Assembly: GCA_013214355.1 (NCBI GenBank)
Contig: JABSSL010000028.1
Span: 57,297-94,829, forward strand
DNA from: Saprospiraceae bacterium
GTDB lineage: Bacteria > Bacteroidota > Bacteroidia > Chitinophagales > Saprospiraceae
Length of the DNA stretch: 37,533 nucleotides
Direction: 5' to 3'
Position 1 is the stretch's first letter; every line of letters starts with the position of its first letter. This document shows positions 25,126-33,900 of the stretch, in pieces. The position numbers were made by a program, and so were the translations under genes. The notes below the pieces were generated by a model that searched no databases, was not told the DNA's origin, and was given only the letters and a program-made list of their open reading frames with translations.

Positions 25126-26561
25126 AGCTCAATTTTTTTGGTTACGGGAATAGATTCATATCTGAAACGACCACCGGTCCAGCCTGCGCAAATGGCGGAG
25201 TATAGGCCTGCCTGCCCTCCAGCTCTTACGATAAGAAGGCCTTCTGGCCAGAATTTATTGACCATTTCATTGGCTCGGGCAGGATCGATCCCCTCTCCTA
25301 CCCCCTGCGCCCCCTGAATCAGTTCAGCACCGGGGCGCACCATAGCCTCATGTAGCGCTGTCGTAATACGTTGCCGATCCCAGCCTGCATTTCGATAAAT
25401 CGCGTAATGCTCCGGAGATAGCACCAATAAGGCATTCGTGAATTCTGCTAGTTTGGGATGCCCAACTGCCAACAAGGAGGAAGCCAATGATTTGGTGATC
25501 TCCTCTGGGGTACTAGATCGCTGATCGATAAACCCTTGTACACCATCCCCTTGAAACAGGGTAACTGTATTATCGCCTTTCTGAAAGCCTCTGGCGACAG
25601 ATAGCGGCTCCCAGCTGGGATCTGTTTCATCTTCCGCAAAGCAAAAGGTGTATTTACCTGGTCCACCAAAGGTGGCGCGATCCAGATCACCGGGAATTCC
25701 TCCCCCTACATTCCGTATGATAAGCTGTAGCGCTCTACCTATCGTGGCATTGGCACGATTACCTTGACCCAGCGCATTCATGCCCCAATTCATTCCGATA
25801 GATTTGGCAATCGGACCATTCACAATAATAATAGGGCCGGAAAAGCAGGTGGTACATAGAAGTCCATGCATCGTAAAAACGGGTTCCAATGCTGCTTCCA
25901 AAGCTGCCAGGACCACTGGAAAATAGGCAGGCTTGCATCCTGCCATTACGGCATTGATTGCTGCTTTTTCCACGGTGATGGGCATCAGGTTCGGAGGGAC
26001 TTTACCGATCACTTCTTTGGGATTCCGATTGGTGCCTTGCAGCATCCGAAGGATCCGCGCATCGGTTGGAGGGGTGACGGGTAGCCCATCCGTCCAGCCT
26101 CGCTCAAAGCAAGCCTCCATTTCATCATCCCAGGTCCCTAATTCCACCTTCCGCGCTTCAATCCCACTTTCGCTAAATTGAGCCACAAGATGTTCATACA
26201 CTCCGGGTTCTCTGCTTTTAGAGCCACATCCGGGGCGGAATTCCGGAAGCTCATGGCCCAGATTTTCATTTTGAAAAACTGTTTGCCAGGCTTGTTTATC
26301 CCAACCCACGACTCGTGCTGACTCGCCCTTTTCATCCAAGGTTATAAGGGTGGGGGTAGTTTCTATTTCCCATCGAAAAGAAGGCTGTAGAGAAGTCCCA
26401 TCCAGGGCAGAAAGATCTTGGTAGAAGGAGGGATCATCCTCCACGTATACGGCGAGTTTACTCCCCTTTTCAAGCAACGCTTTCACCACGGGCTCAATCA
26501 ATACGCAGGTCTCACAGTCTTTCTTCAGAAATAACAGGTAATCTTGATTGTACTGCATCAT
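25122..26561 (-). CDS. Thioredoxin-like domain fused to a large domain of unknown function, UGSC partner
   Basis: A 479-aa protein starting at an ATG at 26561 (or at the adjacent ATG at 26558). Residues about 1-105 form a thioredoxin-like domain with CETC at 16-19 and a cis-Pro region IETTPTLI (66-73). A large domain (about 120-479) follows that I do not recognise by enzyme name. It has KVPPNLMPITVEKAAINAVMAGC, a second CxxC (CTTC, 236-239), IIIVNGP, NATIGRALQLI, GGPGKYTFCFAEDE and a C-terminal LLIVRAGGQAGLYSAI. CGS at 112-114 between the domains recalls the UGSC motif. Several Cys and the 4-bp overlap with the UGSC gene suggest a thiol-redox pair. It is divergent from a cupin/AraC regulator. 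Confidence 0.75.
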   Translation of the reverse strand: MMQYNQDYLLFLKKDCETCVLIEPVVKALLEKGSKLAVYVEDDPSFYQDLSALDGTSLQPSFRWEIETTPTLITLDEKGESARVVGWDKQAWQTVFQNENLGHELPEFRPGCGSKSREPGVYEHLVAQFSESGIEARKVELGTWDDEMEACFERGWTDGLPVTPPTDARILRMLQGTNRNPKEVIGKVPPNLMPITVEKAAINAVMAGCKPAYFPVVLAALEAALEPVFTMHGLLCTTCFSGPIIIVNGPIAKSIGMNWGMNALGQGNRANATIGRALQLIIRNVGGGIPGDLDRATFGGPGKYTFCFAEDETDPSWEPLSVARGFQKGDNTVTLFQGDGVQGFIDQRSSTPEEITKSLASSLLAVGHPKLAEFTNALLVLSPEHYAIYRNAGWDRQRITTALHEAMVRPGAELIQGAQGVGEGIDPARANEMVNKFWPEGLLIVRAGGQAGLYSAICAGWTGGRFRYESIPVTKKIEL

Positions 26562-26583
26562 TGAAAATTTACTTCATTCCATG

Positions 26584-26591
26584 CAAAACTA
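26584..26591 (-). promoter_or_regulatory. Candidate -7 promoter motif for the UGSC operon (TAGTTTTG)
   Basis: The minus strand reads TAGTTTTGCA, a good match to TAnnTTTG, 23-30 nt before the ATG at 26561. A TTTG on the minus strand at 26617-26620 could be the -33 element, but the spacer is about 25 nt, slightly long. Confidence 0.45.
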
Positions 26592-26620
26592 TGACACCTA
26601 TCAACATCTCCTTTCTCAAA

Positions 26621-26635
26621 AACTAGCATCTAGTT
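26621..26635. promoter_or_regulatory. Inverted repeat AACTAG-N3-CTAGTT, candidate operator
   Basis: AACTAG (26621-26626) and CTAGTT (26630-26635) form a perfect 6-bp inverted repeat in the 198-bp region between divergent genes at 26561 and 26760. It abuts the putative -33 region of the UGSC operon, a sensible position for a regulator. AraC proteins more often bind direct repeats, so the assignment is weak. Confidence 0.3.
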
Positions 26636-26759
26636 AAACTATTTTGGCATACTTTGTAGCAAAAGCAGACCCTACTGCCAATTATTACTACTTTAAATGG
26701 CTTATTCGTCCCTATTGAACGTGAGAAAAACCAGGAACAAAATATCATAGATTATAAGT

Positions 26760-27656
26760 ATGCCTGAAAGACAATCGGAATTCTTAACCATTGTACCACT
26801 GCTATCATCACCTTACCTACTGACCAGAAAAATGGCTCGGGATCAATTTCATGGTGTTTACCATCATCACCCTGAAATCCAGTTGGAGTATGTATTAGCG
26901 GGAAGTGGTGTTCAAGTTATTGGAGATCACTACAGCCGGTTTTCAGCTGGTGATCTCGTCCTTTTTGGTCCCGGTTTACCTCATTTGAGGAAACCTGATC
27001 CACGGTACTCGCACAAGGACCAAATGGAAAACTTTGAAGTCATTACCTTAATCTTTGATCTTGCACTTTTCAGTGAAACAATGTTGTCTATTCCCGCCTT
27101 TAAGCCTATCCGCCAACTGATACGACATAGCAGTAGAGGTGTAATTATCAAGGGGGAAGCCCAAGCTAAGGTGGTTAAACTCCTTACCGAATCCTTGACT
27201 GCCAAACCGGTACAACAGATTCATTTGCTGATTAATATCCTCGATTGTATTGGCAATGCATCTGAGTTGAAATACATTCTAGCAGAGCCTTTGGAGTCGC
27301 TTCCCAGCGAAAATCATTCTGACCGAATCGCCAATATATATGCCTACGCCTTAGAGCACTTTCGAGATACGATCACGATTAAGGAAATTGCGAAAGTAGC
27401 CAACCTAAGTGCTCACTCTTTCTGTAGATACTTTAAGCAGACCTTCAAGAAACCCTTCTCTTATTTTCTAGCAGAGCTTCGAATCAATCATGCCTCTACC
27501 CTCCTCAACGAAACAGATCGATCTATCTCGGACATCTGCTTGGAGAGTGGATTCAATAATTTTGCCAACTTCAATAAGTGGTTTCGGAGAATGAAACACT
27601 GTACCCCATCAGCGTACAGAAGAAAATATAAGTTACCAGTGGTACCCGCCCCTTAA
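26760..27656 (+). CDS. AraC-family regulator with N-terminal cupin domain
   Basis: A 298-aa soluble protein starting at an ATG at 26760. The N-terminal part (about 30-110) is a cupin: FHGVYHHHPEIQLEYVLAGSG, then FSAGDLVLFGPGLPH. Several His could bind a ligand or metal. The C-terminal AraC HTH (about 190-295) has ITIKEIAKVANLSAHSFCRYFKQTF and SISDICLESGFNNFANFNKWFRR, ending in CTPSAYRRKY. It is divergent from the UGSC/thioredoxin-like operon across 198 bp, so it is the likely local regulator of that operon (inference). No receiver or membrane domain. Confidence 0.9.
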   Translation: MPERQSEFLTIVPLLSSPYLLTRKMARDQFHGVYHHHPEIQLEYVLAGSGVQVIGDHYSRFSAGDLVLFGPGLPHLRKPDPRYSHKDQMENFEVITLIFDLALFSETMLSIPAFKPIRQLIRHSSRGVIIKGEAQAKVVKLLTESLTAKPVQQIHLLINILDCIGNASELKYILAEPLESLPSENHSDRIANIYAYALEHFRDTITIKEIAKVANLSAHSFCRYFKQTFKKPFSYFLAELRINHASTLLNETDRSISDICLESGFNNFANFNKWFRRMKHCTPSAYRRKYKLPVVPAP

Positions 27657-27902
27657 TTCCACTCCAAAAGAAATCAGTATCTAATTCCTTAGACCGAGGG
27701 ATGGTAACCCCATAATTTTATGGCAGGTCAGGATAGACAGATGTACAGAAAATCCTAGCAAAATCCAATTTACCGCAGATTCAGTTATCAGATTGTCCAT
27801 TTCTATCAAATTAATTGGTTTCCCAGGCCCTTGATTACGCTCCGATTAAGGCCCTTTGTCTATATTTACGGGTGAACCTTAAACTACAGTAAGGAAATAG
27901 AT

Positions 27903-29750
27903 ATGGTAGCGACTAAAACAACCCAACAGGATACAGAAACTATAGATCAGCCTTTCGTGCAGGGCGGCTATTTCGTAATCGAAACCGCCCCGGCAAATGA
28001 GCTTTTCATTTCCGAGGAATTTGACGAGGAGGCCCGGCTGATGGCTGAAACCGTAAAGGAATTTTGCATCAAAGAAATTCAAACGCCATTCTTCCAAACG
28101 GGTCGCGAACTGCAAGTTACCAACCCTGCTGATAAAGCAGAGGTTTTAGCCATCCTGAAACGTGCCGGAGACCTTGGACTTTGCAGCGTAAGTATACCTG
28201 AGGCTTATGATGGGATGGGACTCAATTTCAAGACTAACACCTTGATTTCAATGGCTTTGTCTCATGGCTTGTCCTTTGCTACCACCCTCGGTGCCCAGAC
28301 TTCAATCGGGTGTTTACCGATCGTCTATTATGGCAACGAAGCCCAAAAACAAAAATACCTTCCTAAGATTGCTTCGGCAGAATACGTAGCTGCCTACGCG
28401 CTAACGGAACCACAGGCTGGCTCTGATGCAAATGCTGGGCGGACCAGCGCTCGCCTAAGCGAAGATGGTCAAAACTATCTCCTGAATGGGCAAAAAATCT
28501 GGATCACCAATGGTGGTTTCGCGGATGTATACATTGTGTTTGCTAAGATCGATACGGACAAGAACCTATCAGCTTTTATCGTGGAAAGAAGTTTTGAAGG
28601 CTTCTCTGTTGGAGAGGAAGAGAAAAAGTTTGGTATTAAAGGTTCTTCAACGGTACAGCTATTTTTTGACAACTGTAAAGTGCCCATAGAGAACATGCTG
28701 GGGGCTCGAGAAGAGGGTTTCAAGATGGCTTTGACGATTCTCAATGGTGGAAGAATCAAAGCCGGAGCCGGTGGGATTGGAGGTGCTAAATTTGCGATCA
28801 ATAAGTCGGTAGGTTATGCGAAAGAGAGACAGCAATTTGGAAAGGCCATTGCTAGTTTCGGCGCCATTCAAGCAAAACTGGCGGATATGGCCATGCAAGT
28901 CTTTGCCGCGGAAGCTGCCTGCTTCAGAACAGCCGATCTCATTGATCGGAAAGAAGCCAGTCTGCTAGCTAAGGGCGCGAGTCATAATGACGCAAAGATT
29001 AAATCGATTAGTGAGTTTGCTATCGAAGCCTCCATCGTGAAAGTACGAGGGTCCGAGCTAGTGTGTTATGCTTTGGATGAGGCCATGCAGATCTTCGGAG
29101 GAATGGGATATGCAGTTGAAACAGGGCTTGGCGTGGGCTACAGAGATGCTAGAATCACCAAGATATATGAAGGCACCAATGAGATCAATGCTATGCTATC
29201 CGTCGGCGAACTCTCTAAACGCGCTTTGCAGACTAAGGAACTGGACTTAATGACTGCCGGCAAACGCATCCCATCCTTCCTGCTTTCTCGCCTCAATCCG
29301 TTCCGAGCCAAGGATGAAGTATCGGAACAAAACCGGCTAGTACAAGGACTTAAGTACACCTTCTTGTATCTATCTTCCGCAGCTGGCAAAAAGCTTCGTA
29401 AACAGATGATCGACGAGCAGGAAATCATCATGCACCTATCCACTATCCTACAGGAATCCTACTTAGCGGATAGCGCCTTACTGAAGCTTAGAAAACTACA
29501 GGGAAGTACGGATATTGGGAAGGAAAAACTGCAGACTGCTAGGGATATGGTCCAATTATTTTTGTACCAAGCCTCCAACAAAGCCCGGCTAGCTGCTTTT
29601 GATGCGCTCGCAAGTTTTGCAGAAGGATCAGAATTGCGGCGTCATCGCAGGATCATTAAATTACTATTACAACCTTATACTATAAATCCTAGGAGCGTGG
29701 GACGTAACATAGCCCAAGCCCTATTGAAACACGAGGGGTATCCTTTTTAG
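27903..29750 (+). CDS. Acyl-CoA dehydrogenase, VLCAD/ACAD9-like
   Basis: A 615-aa FAD enzyme for the first step of beta-oxidation. It has the N-terminal helical domain (about 35-155), the middle beta domain with AYALTEPQAGSDA and NGQKIWITNGGFADVYIVFAK, and the C-terminal helical domain with YAKERQQFGKAIASFGAIQAKLADM and MQIFGGMGYAVE. The catalytic base is Glu423 in IYEGTNEI. The extra ~170-residue C-terminal helical domain, the length and the Glu position place it with VLCAD/ACAD9-type enzymes, which act on long acyl chains and may be membrane-associated. The upstream region has TATATTTA (27861-27868), one base off the TAnnTTTG consensus. No electron-transfer flavoprotein gene is nearby. Confidence 0.93.
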   Translation: MVATKTTQQDTETIDQPFVQGGYFVIETAPANELFISEEFDEEARLMAETVKEFCIKEIQTPFFQTGRELQVTNPADKAEVLAILKRAGDLGLCSVSIPEAYDGMGLNFKTNTLISMALSHGLSFATTLGAQTSIGCLPIVYYGNEAQKQKYLPKIASAEYVAAYALTEPQAGSDANAGRTSARLSEDGQNYLLNGQKIWITNGGFADVYIVFAKIDTDKNLSAFIVERSFEGFSVGEEEKKFGIKGSSTVQLFFDNCKVPIENMLGAREEGFKMALTILNGGRIKAGAGGIGGAKFAINKSVGYAKERQQFGKAIASFGAIQAKLADMAMQVFAAEAACFRTADLIDRKEASLLAKGASHNDAKIKSISEFAIEASIVKVRGSELVCYALDEAMQIFGGMGYAVETGLGVGYRDARITKIYEGTNEINAMLSVGELSKRALQTKELDLMTAGKRIPSFLLSRLNPFRAKDEVSEQNRLVQGLKYTFLYLSSAAGKKLRKQMIDEQEIIMHLSTILQESYLADSALLKLRKLQGSTDIGKEKLQTARDMVQLFLYQASNKARLAAFDALASFAEGSELRRHRRIIKLLLQPYTINPRSVGRNIAQALLKHEGYPF

Positions 29751-29832
29751 AGCATCTTCAATAATTACTTTAGGAAGCACTGCTTAAGCACGGTCTCTTA
29801 ATCGTCAACAGAGGGTACTTCATCTAGAGAAT

Positions 29833-29886
29833 GGGGACATAAGTCTTAGTCTGGTCAAAATGATGTACTAAAGGCTATTTGTCCCC
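29833..29886. other. Long-range inverted repeat GGGGACA/TGTCCCC
   Basis: GGGGACA (29833-29839) and TGTCCCC (29880-29886) can pair, with weaker pairing on both flanks, across a 40-nt loop in the 182-bp gap between the acyl-CoA dehydrogenase and coiled-coil genes. It could be a weak terminator or an operator. Confidence 0.3.
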
Positions 29887-29932
29887 GTTATGTATGTAAT
29901 AGACCATTATACCAACTGAAAACCCCTTCCTC

Positions 29933-30886
29933 ATGCCTACGCTCGATCAACAGCTACTTGATGTTTACGATGAATATAATCGCAAGCAAAAGATCAAGAC
30001 TCACCTACAACATTTACATGTCATTATTGGACAGAAGGAAGAGGAATTAGTCGAAGTAACCACTCTGCTGGACCAGGAACAAGAGGATCTTGATGCCCTT
30101 GAAGGAAAAAACATCTATTCCATTTTCCAATACTTGCTGGGAAACAAGCAACAGGAATTAGAAAAAGCTAAGCAAGAATATCTAGCCGCCTACGTCAAGT
30201 ACAACGCTCTAATTTCTAACCTAGAAGACCTCCGCGAAGAAAGGGCTGTGCTCGAGAAAAGTTATAGTAGTCTGCACGCCATTGATGAGCAGTTCGAAAC
30301 CTTAATGAAGGAAAAAATGTCCTTGCTCAACCAAGGCAAAAAATTGCCTGCGGGTTTCGATAAACTTACGGAGAAGATTGCCAATTACCGATCAAAGATT
30401 CGTGAGCTAGAACAAACCATCAAGAAAGGAATCTCGGCCAAGAAGTATCTACATAAGGTGATGCTAGGACTACAACAAATTGAACACTGGGGGAATGTTC
30501 CACCTTTGGAGGTTCCGAGTCGGATTGATAAAAAAGTGGAGAGAATTAACAAGGACATTTATGTCGCTAATAATTATTTGCAGAAGTATGAAGATGAACT
30601 TTCCGATATCTCTGACCTCTTCCAGCTAGATTATCAAAGAGAAGTCAACCAATTGGAGTTTTTCCTCGATCAATTCATCGATTGTTTGATCACGGATTGG
30701 ATTGTTAAACATAAAATCCACAATGCTTTTCATTTGGTCGTTAACATCATGGACAAGATCACGCGTCTTGGTGAAATGATGGATTATGAAATTGATAAAA
30801 CCAAAGGCTACATTGAGGAGGAGAATGAGGCAAAGGCAGCCTTGGTGATCGGTCAGATTGAAGCGAAGGATAATCCGTCAAAATAA
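29933..30886 (+). CDS. Coiled-coil protein of unknown function
   Basis: A 317-aa acidic/basic-rich protein starting at an ATG at 29933, without a signal peptide or membrane segment. Heptad-like helices fill residues about 5-180 (EELVEVTTLLDQEQEDLDAL, QQELEKAKQEYLAAYVKY, LREERAVLEKSY) and there is a second helical region to about 300, with a short break around 185-200 (WGNVPPLEVPSRI). The pattern suggests an elongated cytosolic scaffold or filament-like protein. I do not recognise a family. It is convergent with the adhesin gene (84-bp gap) and is not clearly linked to the dehydrogenase before it. Confidence 0.75.
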   Translation: MPTLDQQLLDVYDEYNRKQKIKTHLQHLHVIIGQKEEELVEVTTLLDQEQEDLDALEGKNIYSIFQYLLGNKQQELEKAKQEYLAAYVKYNALISNLEDLREERAVLEKSYSSLHAIDEQFETLMKEKMSLLNQGKKLPAGFDKLTEKIANYRSKIRELEQTIKKGISAKKYLHKVMLGLQQIEHWGNVPPLEVPSRIDKKVERINKDIYVANNYLQKYEDELSDISDLFQLDYQREVNQLEFFLDQFIDCLITDWIVKHKIHNAFHLVVNIMDKITRLGEMMDYEIDKTKGYIEEENEAKAALVIGQIEAKDNPSK

Positions 30887-30970
30887 TTTCGAATTATCCC
30901 TCACTACAACCCATAAGCTATGGGACATGATCTCGTTGTTACCCATATGGAGCACTAAGCTGTCTTAGTA

Positions 30971-33900
30971 TTACTTTATCAAATACACAAAACCTGATTT
31001 TCGCAACTTCCCGCGCCGATCGGGCGCTCCCTGCCAATAACTTCCATCAAGATATTTCGCCAAATGAACCTTCCAGGTATAGGTATCAGGAGGTAAATCC
31101 CGGCCCCTGAAGGTCCCATCCCATCCTTCGTCTGGCATCCCTTCCTCATCAAGACTAGTCGATTCCCAGATCAGCTGTCCCGTTCTAGCATAAACAGCTA
31201 TATGAAATTCAGATAGGCCAATTCCCCGAGGCAAAAAGGTATTCTTACCACTCCCCGATGGAGCATCAGGTTCCAAAGCATTCGGAATAAAAAGTCCACC
31301 TAAGGTATCCAAGTCCACTAAAGCCGTAGCTGTGTCCGTACAACCGTACATATTGGCCACCCAATGGGTAACTAATTTGTCGTAGCTGGATAAATATCGA
31401 TGAACTGGATTTTCTTCCTCAGAGGTATTCCCGTCCCCAAAATCCCAATCAAACAAGATCGCATCGGCAGAAGATTTATCTATAAATTGTATGCTAGTTG
31501 GAAGAACATCCGGAATCTGAACAGCCAATTCCACAAAGGTGAAAAGGGCAGTTGGCGTAGGAAAAACTTCGACCTGATTTTCAGTAGTATCAGTGCATCC
31601 ACTTCCATTTCCAACGATCAGTTGAATGCCTAAGTCCCCAAGCTCCTCTAAAGTTATAGTAGGGCTCCACTCTGTACTGAAGAAGCCGTCCGTCAATGTC
31701 CACTCCGCATAATCGGCAAAACTAGAAGTATTATCAAGGACGATCTGAGTCCCTTGACAGAAAGGTGGTGGAGGGAGTTCAAATGAAGCTTCAGGTATCC
31801 CATAGACAATTACGGTATCTATCAAGGTTTCTGTGCATAAAAACTCATTCTGAGCAGTCAGTTGTACGGGATAGGTCCCTACTTGATCATAGATAGTACA
31901 AGGGCTATTCTCCGTTGAAGTCATACCATTCCCAAAATCCCAATCAAATCCCTGGGCGCCTACTGTCATATTCTCAAGACAGATCTCAACGGGCGTCCCA
32001 CAAGCTTGATCCGCAAAAGATTCAAAAGCCACATCTGGCACTGGATAGACTTGAATGGTGGAAAATACGGTATCATCAGAACAACCAAAGTCGTCCGTAG
32101 CCGTCAGTCTTATATCGTAGAAACCACTTTCGGTGTAAGTGTGCTGAGTAGGATTACCTACATCTGTATTACCATCCCCATAGTCCCAGATAAAATAGTT
32201 GGCATCCAACGAGGTATTACTGACATTGACCTGTAGCGGCGGGCAGCCGAAAACAGGAGAAGCCGATAAGCTAGCGGTAGGAATCGGGCGGATCTCCACA
32301 AAGTCTGTGTAAGTGTTGGGGCAGCCCGTACCTACGGCAAATGCGGTTAGATCCACCTGGTAGGTCCCTTCTCCTTGATAAAAATGAGTCGGGCTGGTCG
32401 CCAGTAAGGTATCCCCATCTCCAAAACTCCAGATCGAGCCTGTGACATCAAGCGAAGTATTGGTAAAGGGTACGGAGTCTCTGGCGCAATTCACCGGAGG
32501 TACCGTAAAGCTAACCTCAGGGGCTGGATGAACCGTGATTGGAATGGCAATACTATCCCGACCACACCCATTATCTGCAATCAGCACGGAAGTATAGGTG
32601 GTGCTAGAATCCCCTCTAGGGAAAAAGGTATGCATGGGATTCTTGACATTATCTGTCTCTCCATCTCCAAAGAACCAATCATAATTAATTAGCGTATCTG
32701 GGGCGGTAGAGTTAAAGAATTCCACATCAAATGGCTCACACCCAACCTGCTGGTCGACACTAAAGAAAGCCCTAATGTCATCAGGCAAAACTTCGATCAC
32801 TCGAGAAACAGTATCTTGTCCGCATTCGTTAATTGCAATAAATTGAATGTTGTAAAATACATTGTTAGAGTCTGGAGCCAAGTAACTTTGATCAGGAGGT
32901 ATGGAATCGGTATAGATCCCTCCGGGGATGCCCAGATCCCAAATAAAGGAATCTGGTAATCCCTGTGAGAAATTGTTAAACTCCACGTCCAGTGGTGTAC
33001 AGCCACGTTCTTGTGACAAGTCAATCCTGGCAATGGGTTTAGGGAAAACGATCACCGAATCTTCATGAATGCTCTGGCCACAGTGGTTTTGAGCCAGTAG
33101 ACTGATGTAATAGGTGGTATCTTGCAGCCCTTGATCATAAAATACAGTACCGGGCTGTTCCTCATTGCTTTGGGTGCCATCCCCAAAATCCCAAGTGTAG
33201 GTAACAAATTCATATCCTAAGCTGAGGTTAGTAGCATTGACCGGAAGGACGGCACACCCCATCAGCGTATCTAATTCGAAAAATGCGATCGGGGGACCTG
33301 AGACATAAACTTCTCGAGAGATGGAGTCTCGACAACCAAACTCAGAGATGCTGATCAATTTTACAGTCTGGAATCCCGTGTCGGAAAAGGCATGACTAGG
33401 GTTCGCCATGGTATAGAGTAGACTGTCATTAATTAGCCATTCGTAGGCTACTTCCCCAGAACCAACACTAAACAAAGGAACAGGTACATTCACGCAAATA
33501 CTATCCGTTACACTAATCTCAGGAACTGGAAGGGGTCTTACACAAACTGTAAAATCATCTCCTTGTACACAATCCGTACCTTCTAGCTGATAGAAATAAG
33601 TCAGGGTGTAACAGCCTTCTCCCAAAGCAGCCGGACTAAAAAAGCCAATGGAATCGGTTACTCCCGGTCCTTCATACCATCCACCCGCGGGGCTTCCTCC
33701 ACTGAGCAGAATCAAACTATCAGATACACAAGCGTCGACGTCCGGTCCTCCGTCCACAAAGCTAAGGTCTATGACGAGTACCGTTTTGTAAGTAGAAATT
33801 TCACAAACACCCACGGTATAGAGATACTCTACGGTTGTAGGTCCACCCATAGCGAGCACCGGATCAAAGCGCCCATCTTCCGTAACTACTCCAGGACGTC

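Noticed and set aside
26647-26658. CATACTTTG as a -7 element for the cupin-AraC gene
   Set aside because: The spacing within the motif is one base short of TAnnTTTG and no -33 element fits.
27861-27868. TATATTTA as the promoter of the acyl-CoA dehydrogenase
   Set aside because: One base off the -7 consensus and no properly spaced -33 TTTG; mentioned in the gene entry but not called as a feature.
28475-28801. 108-codon minus-strand frame
   Set aside because: Antisense to the acyl-CoA dehydrogenase, within its conserved middle domain.
30910-30924. CCCATA-AGC-TATGGG hairpin as a terminator in the convergent gap
   Set aside because: Only a 6-bp stem with a 3-nt loop and no T run on either strand; too weak to call.
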